57,339 nt of DNA from Pseudomonadota bacterium. GTDB lineage: Bacteria; Pseudomonadota; Gammaproteobacteria; Burkholderiales; Thiobacillaceae. Within the stretch, counting starts at the first letter, position 1. The number at the start of each line of letters is the position of its first letter. The stretch is taken from assembly GCA_030690985.1 (NCBI GenBank), contig JAUYFG010000149.1, forward strand, positions 1 through 57,339. Direction: 5' to 3'. Below the pieces are notes generated by a model, which had not been told where the DNA came from, made no database searches, and saw only the letters and a program-made list of their open reading frames with translations. Made by a program: the position numbers and the translations under genes. Below are positions 44,633 through 53,900 of this stretch, piece after piece.

Positions 44633-44878
44633 TCAGTTGGCGTCGCCCGCGCGGCGCGCGGCGCGCATGGCGGCGATCTCACGGGCTACTTCTTCGGGCG
44701 ACATGGTCGCCGGTTCATCGACTTCGGCCATGCGATCCAGCGCGGAAAAGAATGCGTCGACTTGCCGTGTTTTCAGTTGCTCACGCAACCACTGTTCCAG
44801 CCGCACCGACGACAAGAGTCCGGCACGCTGTGCTTCCTGCGCGAGTTGGTCAGGCAAGGTGATCTGCACTGTTGTCAT
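44633..44878 (-). CDS. Antitoxin of the PIN toxin
   Basis: The 81-residue protein starts at ATG 44878 (MTTVQITLPDQLAQEAQRAG) with GGAG seven bases upstream. The first 45 residues look like a ribbon-helix-helix DNA-binding domain and the tail (DEPATMSPEEVAREIAAMRAARR) is an acidic-then-basic helix typical of PIN-toxin antitoxins. It is intact although its toxin gene is frameshifted. Confidence 0.75.
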   Translation of the reverse strand: MTTVQITLPDQLAQEAQRAGLLSSVRLEQWLREQLKTRQVDAFFSALDRMAEVDEPATMSPEEVAREIAAMRAARRAGDAN

Positions 44879-44960
44879 GTTCTTGCTCCATGCATTCAGG
44901 GTGATGGCAACCTAGCACAGTGCCGGTTTCGCGAAGGCGCGAAGGCCACGTAGGTTGCAT

Positions 44961-45037
44961 AGCGCCGGCTTGATTAAGCCCCTCCCTTCGGTATGAGCCG
45001 GCTGTTTCAAAGACGCCGGCAAGGATGCCGGCGCTAC
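44961..45037. repeat. Palindromic GCCGGC-type repeat with a nested reduced element
   Basis: agcgccggctt ... gccggctg, then gacgccggcaaggatgccgg and gctac, as in the copy at 29726-29783. Where that copy has 'cca', this one has 24 bases (44971-44994) corresponding on the minus strand to ATACC-gaa-GG and the tail AGGGGCTTAATCA. This is copy 4 of the nested element. Confidence 0.65.
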
Positions 45038-45069
45038 ACTCGCGCGTCGCCATTACTCACCACCTCGCC

Positions 45070-46533
45070 ATGAAATCACAAACTCTCGCCCGTCTCACCC
45101 AGCACGCCGAAACCCTGCTCGAACGCGCTCCCGCCATCCGCCATCTGCTCATCCTGCTGCCTGCGGGTACGGACTGGCACGACGCGCCGGAGCATGCGGC
45201 GGCGGAGGCGGCATTGCAGCGGCAGGGGAAGAAAGCGGATGCCCTGGGCAAGACGCCGCTGGCATTGGAATTGCCGGGGGGGTGTTTGTCGGTCTGGCTG
45301 CGTCTGGACGAGAACAAGGATGTCCATGCCTGGCACAGCCTGGTGCGCCAGGCGCTGAAGCCGCTGCTCGACGAGCATCCGGAGGCGCTCGACATCGCGG
45401 TGTTCGGCGATGAGGCTTTCCGCGCCCGCGCCGCCGAGGCCGCCGCCTATGTGGCCTGGTTGAACGGCGCGACGCTGCCGACCTGGAAGAGCGAGAAATC
45501 GCCAAAGACTTTGCGACGCATCGACCTGCATGGTGTTGCGGGCCTGGACCTGAAACGGGCGCACGCCGTGGCCGAGGGCAATACCCTGTGCCGCGCCCTG
45601 ACCCTGCTGCCGCCCAATGTGCTCAACCCGGCCACTTACCGTGAGCGCATCCGCGCGCTTGCCGAAGAAGCCGGTTGGGAGATCGAGGAATACGACATCA
45701 AGCGCCTGAAGAAGCTGAAGGCCGGCGCCTTTCTGGCGGTGGCGCGGGGGAGCGGGCATGAGGATGCGGCGATCGTGCGGCTGCGGTATGACGGCAAGTC
45801 GCGAGTGGCAAGTGGCAAATTGAAAACCATCGCCCTGGTCGGCAAGGGCATCTGTTTCGATACCGGCGGCCACAACCTGAAGCCGGCGCGTTACATGAAC
45901 AACATGCACGACGACATGAATGGCTCGGCGGTGGTTTTGGGCATCCTGTTGGCCGCTACGCGGTTGAAGCTGCCGGTAAAGCTGGAGGTCTGGCTGGCGA
46001 TCGCGGAGAACCATCTTTCGCCCGAGGCCTACACCCAGAACGAAGTGGTGACGGCGCTGAACGGCACCACCATCGAGATCGTCCACACCGACGCCGAGGG
46101 CCGCATGGTGCTGGCCGATGCGCTGGCGCTGGCGGCGCAAGCGAAGCCGGCGGCGATCATCGACTTCGCCACCCTCACCGGCAGCATGGCGGTGGCCCTG
46201 GGTGAACGCATGAGCGGGGTGATTTCCAACCGCGACGATCTCGCCGCGCGCGCCGTGGCGGCGGGCCAGGCCAGCGGCGAACGGGTGGTGGCCTTCCCGA
46301 TGCCGGAGGACTACGACGAAGCGCTCGATTCGACCGTGGCCGACGTCAAGCAATGCACGCTCGATTCCGAGGCTGACCACATCCTCGCCGCGCGCTTCCT
46401 CAATCGCTTCGTCGGCGGTACGCCCTGGCTGCACGTCGACCTCTCCGCCAGCCGCTGCAAGGGCGGCCTGGGCGCGGCGGCAACGGACATCAACGGCTTC
46501 GGCGTGGGGTTGGGGTTGGCGTTGTTGATGTAG
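45070..46533 (+). CDS. Leucyl aminopeptidase (M17 family)
   Basis: The 487-residue protein starts at ATG 45070 (MKSQTLARLTQHAETL); an earlier frame start at 45025 lies in repeat sequence. The catalytic C-terminal domain is complete: LVGKGICFDTGGHNLKP (metal-ligand Lys and Asp), MNNMHDDMNGSAVVLG, LAIAENHLSPEAYTQNEVVTALNGTTIEIVHTDAEGRMVLADALALA, and DFATLTGSMAVALGERMSGV. The signature is HTDAEGR rather than NTDAEGR. It hydrolyses N-terminal residues of peptides in the cytoplasm using two divalent metal ions. Residues near 243-252 (GKSRVASGKLK) are encoded by the micro-repeat also present in aceE. Downstream is the oppositely oriented kinase gene, 9 bases away. Confidence 0.9.
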   Translation: MKSQTLARLTQHAETLLERAPAIRHLLILLPAGTDWHDAPEHAAAEAALQRQGKKADALGKTPLALELPGGCLSVWLRLDENKDVHAWHSLVRQALKPLLDEHPEALDIAVFGDEAFRARAAEAAAYVAWLNGATLPTWKSEKSPKTLRRIDLHGVAGLDLKRAHAVAEGNTLCRALTLLPPNVLNPATYRERIRALAEEAGWEIEEYDIKRLKKLKAGAFLAVARGSGHEDAAIVRLRYDGKSRVASGKLKTIALVGKGICFDTGGHNLKPARYMNNMHDDMNGSAVVLGILLAATRLKLPVKLEVWLAIAENHLSPEAYTQNEVVTALNGTTIEIVHTDAEGRMVLADALALAAQAKPAAIIDFATLTGSMAVALGERMSGVISNRDDLAARAVAAGQASGERVVAFPMPEDYDEALDSTVADVKQCTLDSEADHILAARFLNRFVGGTPWLHVDLSASRCKGGLGAAATDINGFGVGLGLALLM

Positions 46534-46542
46534 CGCCAACCC

Positions 46543-47880
46543 TCAGCCGGTATTTCCCCCGCGCGGCAGTGCCAGCGTGGCGCGCAGGCCGCCTTCGGGG
46601 CGGTTGGTCAGGGTGACGTCGCCGCCGTGGGCGCGGGCGAGGTTGCGGGCGATGGCGAGGCCTAAGCCGGTGCCGCCGGTGGCGCGGTTGCGTGAGGTTT
46701 CGCCACGGCGGAAGGGTTCGAACAGGTGTTCCAGTTCGCTCTCGGCGATGCCGGGGCCGTTGTCGTCGATATGCAGGGTGAGGGTTTTCGCGCTGTCTTC
46801 CACCGTGATGTGGGCGCCGCCGCCGGCATTGCCGCCCGCATTTCTTCCATAACGCACGGCATTGTCGAGCAGGTTGGCGAGGCAGCGTTTCAACGCTTGC
46901 GGCCGCGCCAGCAAAGGGCGGCTGGCTTCGCCGCGCAGATCCACCGTGCTGCCCAGCGCTTGCATGTCGTCGCGCAGAGTGGAGAGCAGGGCATTGATAT
47001 CCAGCAACACACCGCTTTCCTGGCGCGATTCGCCGCGCAGAAAGTCCAGGGTGGCGGCGATCATGGTTTCCATATCATCCAGATCGTGCAGGAATTTCTC
47101 CCGCTGAACCGTATCCGCAAGCATTTCGCTGCGCAGTTTGAGGCGGGTGATGGGGGTCTTCAGGTCGTGCGAGACGGCGGCGAGGATGCGCAGGCGGTCG
47201 TTGAGATAGCTGGCCAGACGGTTCTGCATGGTGTTGAAGGCATGCGCGGCCTGACGCACTTCGCGCGGGCCGGTTTCCGCCAGGGGGGCGCCACCGAGGT
47301 CGCGGCCCAGCGCATCCGCCGCTTGTGCCAGGCGCTGCAGGGGGTGGACCGCCCAACGCAGCGCCAGCAGCGCGAGCACGGCGATGACCAGGAAATAACC
47401 GGTCAGCAGGGGCAGGTGGCGGCTCGGGGCGAGGGCGCTGTCGTTCGGGTAGTGGTGCGCGGCGATGACCACCTGGCCATCGCTCAGGGTGAAGGCAATC
47501 CGGGCGGAGGTCGGCGGGCCGTCTTTCTCTGTATCGCCTGCCACCACGACCTGACGCTGCGGCCCCAGTGTTTCACTCAGGCGCGCCTGCAACAGCCTCA
47601 ACGTACCGGTCGGCGTGCCCGATAGCGGTGCGGCGGCGAGGGTGAAGGTAATGCGCGGCGAATTCAGCACCTGCAACAGATCCTCCCGCTCGGGCCTGGG
47701 TGTGCGTTCCAGCTTGTCCGCCACCATGCTCAAGCGCTGCCCGAGCGGGCCGGCGATCAGATGCGAAACGACCCGTTCCCGCTCTTCCTGATACAGCCAT
47801 TCGGCCACCCACTGCGCGGCGAGCAGGACGAGCAGCAGCACGGCGGCGACCCGCAGGGTGATGGAATCGAAGCGCTTCAT
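46543..47880 (-). CDS. EnvZ-type sensor histidine kinase of the efflux locus
   Basis: The 445-residue membrane kinase has two helices (about 10-28 and 157-177) bounding a periplasmic sensor domain. HAMP (about 180-235) and HisKA with His in AAVSHDLKTPITRLKLRSEM near 236-255 follow. HATPase carries [44 protein letters not shown] short Gly-Asn-rich insert (NAGGNAGGGAH) lies in the ATP lid region. It probably senses a metal or envelope stress and phosphorylates the regulator 48004-48720. A family D palindrome sits between the two genes. Confidence 0.9.
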   Translation of the reverse strand: MKRFDSITLRVAAVLLLVLLAAQWVAEWLYQEERERVVSHLIAGPLGQRLSMVADKLERTPRPEREDLLQVLNSPRITFTLAAAPLSGTPTGTLRLLQARLSETLGPQRQVVVAGDTEKDGPPTSARIAFTLSDGQVVIAAHHYPNDSALAPSRHLPLLTGYFLVIAVLALLALRWAVHPLQRLAQAADALGRDLGGAPLAETGPREVRQAAHAFNTMQNRLASYLNDRLRILAAVSHDLKTPITRLKLRSEMLADTVQREKFLHDLDDMETMIAATLDFLRGESRQESGVLLDINALLSTLRDDMQALGSTVDLRGEASRPLLARPQALKRCLANLLDNAVRYGRNAGGNAGGGAHITVEDSAKTLTLHIDDNGPGIAESELEHLFEPFRRGETSRNRATGGTGLGLAIARNLARAHGGDVTLTNRPEGGLRATLALPRGGNTG

Positions 47881-47926
47881 GATGGGTTCATCCGAGATGG
47901 TCCATTAGCCATTTATCCACGAAATC

Positions 47927-47982
47927 GTAGGGTGCGCCGTGCGCACCATTAAGCGTAAATCGGTGCGCACGGCGCACCCTAC
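47927..47982. repeat. Palindromic repeat, family D
   Basis: gtagggtgcgccgtgcgcacc and its reverse complement flank attaagcgtaaat. Other copies: partial at 38025 and an in-frame copy inside czcC (54603-54658). Confidence 0.9.
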
Positions 47983-48003
47983 GTTCCAATGAACAATCTC
48001 GGT

Positions 48004-48720
48004 TCATGCCTTCTCCACCGCGACCGCCAGTACATAGCCTTCGTTGCGCACGGTCTTGATTAGGCGCGGTTCGCGCGCGTCGTCGTCGAGCTTGCGGCGC
48101 AGGCGGCCGATCTGGACGTCGATGGCGCGGTCGAACACGCCGGCTTCACGTCCTTGCGCCAGTTCCAGCAATTGGTCGCGCGAGAGCACCCGGTTCGGGT
48201 GTTCGGCGAAGACGCGCAGGATTTTGTATTCGACGCCGGAGAGATCCACCACCACGCCGTCCGGCGACAGCAGTTGCCGCGTTTGCGTATCCAGGCTCCA
48301 GCCGGCGAAGCGGAAGTGGCGCACATCTTCGCCGGCCAGATTCTCCGGCAGGCTACCGGCGCGGCGCAGGATGCTCTTGATGCGCGCGAGCAGTTCGCGC
48401 GGGTTGAATGGTTTGGCGAGATAGTCGTCGGCGCCCATTTCCAGGCCGACGATGCGGTCGATCTCGTCGCCGCGCGCGGTCAGCATCAGGATCGGAATGC
48501 GGCTCTGCGCGCGCAGGTGGCGGCACAGGGAAAGGCCATCCTCGCCGGGCAGCATGAGGTCGAGGATCACCAGGTCGAAGCGGGCGGCATCCATTGCCCG
48601 CCGCATCTCGCGCCCGTCGGCCACGGGGGTGATGCGAAAGCCGGCCTGGCCGAGATAGGTGCGCAGAAGATCACGCAACTCGGGGTCGTCGTCCACCAGC
48701 AGGAGATGCGCTTGTTTCAT
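48004..48720 (-). CDS. OmpR-family response regulator
   Basis: The 238-residue regulator starts at ATG 48720 (MKQAHLLLVDDDPELRDLLR); a start 17 codons upstream is less likely. Receiver domain about 1-120 (Asp in LVILDLMLPGEDG, Lys in YLAKPFNPREL) and a winged-helix DNA-binding domain about 135-235 (GVEYKILRVFAEHPNRVLSRDQLLEL, DVQIGRLRRKLDDD, VRNEGYVLAV). It probably activates the divergent genes from 48932 onward and the efflux genes, as usual for czc/cus-linked OmpR regulators. The kinase gene lies downstream on the same strand. Confidence 0.92.
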   Translation of the reverse strand: MKQAHLLLVDDDPELRDLLRTYLGQAGFRITPVADGREMRRAMDAARFDLVILDLMLPGEDGLSLCRHLRAQSRIPILMLTARGDEIDRIVGLEMGADDYLAKPFNPRELLARIKSILRRAGSLPENLAGEDVRHFRFAGWSLDTQTRQLLSPDGVVVDLSGVEYKILRVFAEHPNRVLSRDQLLELAQGREAGVFDRAIDVQIGRLRRKLDDDAREPRLIKTVRNEGYVLAVAVEKA

Positions 48721-48801
48721 GGCCTTATTTTCCGAATCGATGTGGCGATTATTTTCCCGCCCAAGCGCCATTCCGGGGGCAATTTGTAAATTCAGGTAAC
48801 A

Positions 48802-48844
48802 AACCGCTTTCCCATCGCAGCGGCTTACAAAACAGCGGTTTCAC
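48802..48844. promoter_or_regulatory. Candidate regulator-binding region between divergent transcripts
   Basis: AGCGG(C/T)TT(A/C) repeats at 48819 and 48834 (15 bp apart), and an inverted aaccgct at 48802, lie in the 211-base gap between the OmpR-type gene and the small exported protein. The arrangement is typical of OmpR-family operators, but assignment is by position only. Confidence 0.4.
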
Positions 48845-48931
48845 GAAATGCTCCGGTTACACCCGTCTGCTGAAATGGAATCGTCGCTAATGGCGATCAC
48901 AGGCAGTTTCACCTGAAACAAGGAGACGATC

Positions 48932-49276
48932 ATGTTGCAACGCACTTTCACCCTATCCGTATTGACCGGTGCCCTGGCGCTTTCCATCGGCCTGGCCCTG
49001 GCGGCAGACCCGGCAAGCACGCCGCAGCCCGCGCAGGTCTACGGCAGCCAGTTGATGACACCACAGGAACGCGCCGCGCACCGCGCCAAGATGCGCACGG
49101 CGAAGACCGCCGAGGAACAAGCGCAAGTTCGCGCGGAAGAGCATGCGCGCCTGAAAGAACGCGCCGACCAGAAAGGCTTGGCCATGCCTGACAGCCCGCC
49201 CGCAGTGGGGGGCGGCATGGGGCCGGTAGGCGGCCGTGGCGGCGGCATGGGCCAAGGCGGCGGGCGTAACCGCTGA
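48932..49276 (+). CDS. Small exported Gly-rich protein, CpxP/Spy-like region possible
   Basis: The 114-residue protein has AAGGAG before ATG 48932 and a Sec signal peptide (MLQRTFTLSVLTGALALSIGLALAA; cleavage near residue 25). The mature part is a charged helical segment with LMTPQERAAHRAKMRTAKTAEEQAQVRAEEHARLKERA and a Gly/Met-rich tail (GGGMGPVGGRGGGMGQGGG). LTxxER/HRxxM blocks recall CpxP/Spy-type periplasmic chaperones and metal sensors, but similarity is weak. It is divergent from the OmpR-type regulator and upstream of the efflux genes, so it is probably in the same regulon. Confidence 0.65.
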   Translation: MLQRTFTLSVLTGALALSIGLALAADPASTPQPAQVYGSQLMTPQERAAHRAKMRTAKTAEEQAQVRAEEHARLKERADQKGLAMPDSPPAVGGGMGPVGGRGGGMGQGGGRNR

Positions 49277-49370
49277 GAGGGATCTGAACCCCAGCCCGCG
49301 TCGAGAACCGGCGTGGGCTGGATACCCGCCCTGAGTATTCAGGGCATTGGCGATAATTGGAGGTTTCAAA

Positions 49371-49610
49371 ATGAAAGCCCGTAAATCGATGTTATGGGTG
49401 TTGCTGCTGCTTCTCTCCACCAGTGTATTGGCGGGAGGCGGCAAGCAACGCGGTGATGAAGGCCAGGGCGATGTCGTCCAGACCCAGGTTCGCCTCGTTG
49501 AACCGCCGGCACAGTGGACCGCGTCGAGCACGCTGCCCAGTGCAGTTCCGCAGAGCAGTGCAACCGTTCAGGACGACACCCAGGACGATGAGTTCGAGGA
49601 ACTGTTCTGA
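49371..49610 (+). CDS. Small exported protein, unknown
   Basis: The 79-residue protein has GGAGG seven bases before ATG 49371 and a signal peptide (MKARKSMLWVLLLLLSTSVLAGGG). The mature part is short, Gln/Ser/Pro-rich, with an acidic end (DDTQDDEFEELF). No family is recognised. It lies between the preceding small exported protein and czcB, same strand. A hairpin gcccggac / gtccgggc follows at about 49631-49659. Confidence 0.6.
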   Translation: MKARKSMLWVLLLLLSTSVLAGGGKQRGDEGQGDVVQTQVRLVEPPAQWTASSTLPSAVPQSSATVQDDTQDDEFEELF

Positions 49611-49739
49611 GTGCCAGGATGGCCCGGACCTTATGTATTCGTCCGGGCGAGGGCGGGGAGGCCTGTTCTTAGACTTGGTTTAAGACTCCTTTAATATTGC
49701 GCGTCCAGCCTGTCACCACTTCACTTGCCCATCCCTCCT

Positions 49740-50861
49740 ATGCGCCTCAGCCTGCTTCTGTTGTTCCCCCTTGTCGTTCATGCCTCCCCGATCAAACTCA
49801 CCCCCATCCAGGTCAAATCCCTGGGCGTGGAAACCGCGTCGCTGACCCGCCATGCCGGGAGCCTGTCGACCGGGATGCCCGCGACTGTGGTGATCCCGGA
49901 TGGGCAAACGCGGGTGGTGGCCGCGCCGCTGGCCGGGCTGGTTCTGGAAACGCGCGTGGCGGAGGGCGAGCCGGTGCGGCGCGGGCAGGTGCTGGTGCGG
50001 CTTTCCAGCCCGGAATTGATCGGTCTGCAAGGGGGGCTGGCGCAGGCGGCCACCGCCTTGAGCCTGGCGCAAGACAGCGCGCGCCGCGATGAAGGCTTGT
50101 TGCGTGAAGGGATCATTCCCGAATCGCGCGCTCGTGCCAGTGCGGCCGCTTTGGCGCAGGCGAGGGCGGCACTGAACGCACAGCGCGCGGCGTTGCGTGC
50201 CCAGGGCTTGAATAACGACGCTCTCTCCCGCGCCGAGCGCGGCGAGGGGTTTGCCAGTGAAATCGCACTCAGCGCGCCGATCAGCGGCGTGGTGATGGCG
50301 CGTCAGGTGACCCTGGGCAGCCGTGTGGAAGCGGCCACGGCGCTGTACACCATCGCCAACCTGAATCCGCTCTGGATCGAAATTGACGCCCCCGCCGACG
50401 TGGCGGCACGGGTGAAGGTCGGCATGAGGGTGGACCTTCCGGGACGGCATTTGAAAGGGGTCGTATTGCGTGTACTGCCGGCGGCCGGAGCGGCACAGAC
50501 GGTGCGTATTCGTGCCCGCCTGGATAGCGAAAATGCCAGCGCAAACGCCAGCGAAAACACCAGCACAAACGCCAGCCCGGACACCAGCTTGCGTGCCGGC
50601 CAGAGTGTGTCGGCGCGCATCGAGGGGCTCGGTGGTGGCCAGGAGTGGCGCCTGCCGGTCAAGGCCGTGGTTCGGGAAAGGGCAAAGAGCTATGTGTTCG
50701 TGCGCCGCCCAGATGGCTTCGAGGCGCGCCAGATTACGGTGTTGTCGCAGTCCGCCAACACGGTATCGCTGGCGGGGGATTTCAAGGACGGCGAACTGGT
50801 GGCGGTGGGCGGCATCGCCGCGCTGAAATCGGTCTGGCTGGGAGCGGGCGATGCGAAATAA
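49740..50861 (+). CDS. RND efflux periplasmic adaptor (CzcB/CusB type)
   Basis: The 373-residue protein from ATG 49740 (MRLSLLLLFPLVVHAS) has a signal peptide. It follows the membrane-fusion-protein layout: first half-lipoyl/barrel (VVAAPLAGLVLETRVAEGEPVRRGQVLVRLSSPELIGLQG), an alpha-hairpin (about 90-165), a second half-lipoyl (APISGVVMARQVTLGSRVEAATALYTIANL), and beta-barrel and proximal domains. It links the RND pump to the outer-membrane channel. An Asn-Ala-Ser-rich insert (ENASANASENTSTNAS) near residues 263-282 is a low-complexity repeat. No His-rich metal motif is seen; the metal is not determined. Confidence 0.88.
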   Translation: MRLSLLLLFPLVVHASPIKLTPIQVKSLGVETASLTRHAGSLSTGMPATVVIPDGQTRVVAAPLAGLVLETRVAEGEPVRRGQVLVRLSSPELIGLQGGLAQAATALSLAQDSARRDEGLLREGIIPESRARASAAALAQARAALNAQRAALRAQGLNNDALSRAERGEGFASEIALSAPISGVVMARQVTLGSRVEAATALYTIANLNPLWIEIDAPADVAARVKVGMRVDLPGRHLKGVVLRVLPAAGAAQTVRIRARLDSENASANASENTSTNASPDTSLRAGQSVSARIEGLGGGQEWRLPVKAVVRERAKSYVFVRRPDGFEARQITVLSQSANTVSLAGDFKDGELVAVGGIAALKSVWLGAGDAK

Positions 50862-50873
50862 GCGCTCATGGCG

Positions 50874-50963
50874 CCGCAATCGCCGGCAAGCCGGCTCCTA
50901 CGGCGATTGCGGCGTGTGCTCGGAGTGCCGGCGTTGCTATCGCGAGCAAGCTCGCTCCTACGT
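50874..50963. repeat. Palindromic REP-like repeats, family H
   Basis: Two hairpins: gccggcaagccggctcctac and cgcgagcaagctcgctcctac, each with a GTAGGAGC-type arm, in the gap between czcB and czcA. Confidence 0.75.
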
Positions 50964-50983
50964 GACCCCGGGGGGTGCCGCCC

Positions 50984-53900
50984 ATGCTCAATAAGCTCGC
51001 CGAGTTCGCCCTTACCCAGCGCCTGCTCACCGGGTTGTTCACCCTGCTGCTGGTGGCGGCGGGGGTGCAGGCGTGGCGCGAGATTCCCATCGACGCCTTT
51101 CCCGATGTCTCCACCACCCAGGTCAAGCTGATCCTGAAGGCGCCCGGCATGACCCCGGAGGAAGTGGAGGCGCGCATCGCAGTACCGATCGAAACCGAGA
51201 TGCTGGGCATCCCGAAGCAGCGTTTGCTGCGTTCGGTGGCGAAATACGCGCTCACCGACATCACCATCGACTTCGAGGACGGCACCGACATCTACTGGGC
51301 GCGCCAGCAGGTGGCGGAGCGCCTCTCCGCAGCGATGGGCGACCTGCCGATGGGGGTAACCGGCGGCCTGGCGCCGATCACCACGCCGCTGTCGGAAATG
51401 TTCATGTTCACCGTGGAAGGCCCGCTGCCGCTGGACGAGCGGCGCGCCATTCTGGATTGGGTGATCCGCCCGCAGTTGCGCACCCTGGCGGGGGTGGCCG
51501 ATGTGAACTCACTGGGTGGCTTCGCGCGCACCTTCGAGGTGGCGCCGGACAACGCGGCGATGAGCGCGCACGGCGTCACCCTGCCGGAACTGATGGCGGC
51601 GCTGGAAACCAATCTGAAGAACGACGGCGCCGGACGCCTGGCCGAGGGCGAGGAAGTCTGGGTGGTACGGATCGAGGGCGCGGTGAAGTCGCTCGACGAC
51701 ATCGCGGCCATCGTCGTGAAAAGGGTGGGGAGCGTGCCGGTACGGGTGGCGGATATCGCCCAGGTGCGCCTGTCCAGCCTCACCCGCTACGGCGGCGTCA
51801 CCAAAAACGGCCAGGGCGAGGCGGTGGAAGGCCTGGTTTTGGGCCTCAAGGGCGCCAATGCCCAGAAGGTGGTGGCGTTGGTGAAACAGCGGCTCAAGGA
51901 AATTGCGCCGGGCTTGCCGCGTGGGGTCACGGTGGTGCCGTTCTACGACCGCTCCGACCTGGTCGAGCGCGCCATCGGCACGGTGTCAATGGCGCTCATG
52001 GAGGCCGTGGTGCTGGTGCTGGTGCTGTTATTCCTGTTCCTCGGCAATGTCCGCGCCGCGCTCACCGTGGCGGTGGTGTTGCCGCTTTCGGCCTTGGCGG
52101 CATTCTGGCTGATGCGCCGTTTCGGCCTTTCCGCCAACCTGATGAGCCTGGGCGGCCTGGCCATCGCCATCGGCCTGCTGGTGGATGCGGCGGTGGTGGT
52201 GGTGGAGAACATCGTCACCCGGCTGTCACACCCCACTGGGGCGCCCAAGCTGCACGAGGTCTATCGCGCCGTGCGCGAAGTTTCCGCGCCGACCACGGCC
52301 GGCGTGCTGATCATCCTGATCGTGTTTTTGCCCTTGCTCAGCCTGGAAGGGCTGGAAGGCAAACTGTTCATCCCGGTGGCGCTGACCATCGTCTTCGCCC
52401 TCGGTGCGGCGCTGCTGCTCTCGCTGACCGTGGTGCCGGCGCTGGGGGCCTGGCTAATCAAGGAGGGCGCCCACGAAGAACCCTGGCTGATGCGGCAATT
52501 GGAGCGCGCCTACCGGCCGCTGCTGGATTGGGCCCTGGGCCACTTCCGCCTGGTCATGGCCGGTGCGCTCAGTTTGCTGCTGGCGGCGGCGGTCATCACC
52601 CCGTTCATCGGCAAATCCTTCATGCCCACGCTGGACGAGGGCGACCTGTTGATTCAACTGGAGAAACTGCCCTCGATCAGCCTGGAAGCCAGCCTCGCGC
52701 TCGATACCCGGGTGCAGCAAGCGCTGCTGGCGCGGGTGCCGGAAATCAAGGGCGTGGTGGCGCGCGCCGGTTCCGACGAACTCGGCCTCGACCCGATGAG
52801 CCTCAACCAGACCGACTGCTTCCTGGTGCTTAAACCGAAGGAAACCTGGCGCAAGCCGGACAAGGAGTGGCTGACGGAAGAAATTCGCCGGGTGATGGCG
52901 GATTTCCCTGGTGTCACCTTCGGCTTCACCCAGCCCATCGACATGCGCGTCTCGGAAATGCTCACCGGTTCGCGCGGCGATCTGGCGGTGAAGGTGTTCG
53001 GCCCCGACTTGTCCACCCTCAACCGCCTGGCCGGCGAGATCGAAACCCTGTTGGGCGGTATTTCCGGTGCGCAGGACGTGTTTTCCGTGAAGAACGACGG
53101 CGTCCAGTATTTCCGCGTGGAAATCGACCGTCTGGCGCTGGGCCGCTACGGCCTCACGGCGGATGAGGTATCCAATTTCCTCAAGGCGCATCTGGAAGGC
53201 GTCAAGGTCGGCGTGGTGCAGGAAGGCGTTCGCCGCACCCCGCTGGTGGTGCGCGCCGGCGAGAACGTGCGCGCCTCGCCGGCCCTGTTCGAACGCCTGC
53301 GGATTCCCACGGCGGACGGCCTCGCCATTCCCCTGAACGAGGTAGCGCACCTGGTCCGCGCCGACGGCCCGGTGGCGGTGAACCGGGAAAACGGCGCGCG
53401 TTATGTGGTGATCCAGAGCAATGTGGCCGGGCGTGACCTGGTCGGCTTCGTCGAGGATGTGAAGCGAGGGGTAGCCGCCAAGGTGCGTCTGCCACAGGGT
53501 TACAGCGTGGTCTACGGTGGCCAGTTCGAGAACCAGCAGCGCGCGGCCATGCGCCTGGCGGTGGTGGTGCCGGTGGCGCTGGGGCTGATCTTCCTGCTGC
53601 TGTTCGCCACCTTCCGCAGCCTGCGCCAAGCCGCGCTGATTATGGCCAATGCCCCGTTCGCCCTGGTCGGCGGGGTGATGGCGCTGGGCGTGACCGGCGA
53701 ATACCTCTCGGTACCGGCCTCGGTAGGCTTTATCGCCCTGCTCGGCATCGCGGTGCTGAACGGCGTGGTGCTGGTGTCCTACTTCAACCAGTTGCGCGAT
53801 CAGGGTATGGCCGCCGCCGGCGTGGTGCGCGAAGGCTCGCTGCGGCGCCTGCGCCCGGTCATGATGACCGCCAGCATCACCGCCTTCGGCCTGTTGCCGC

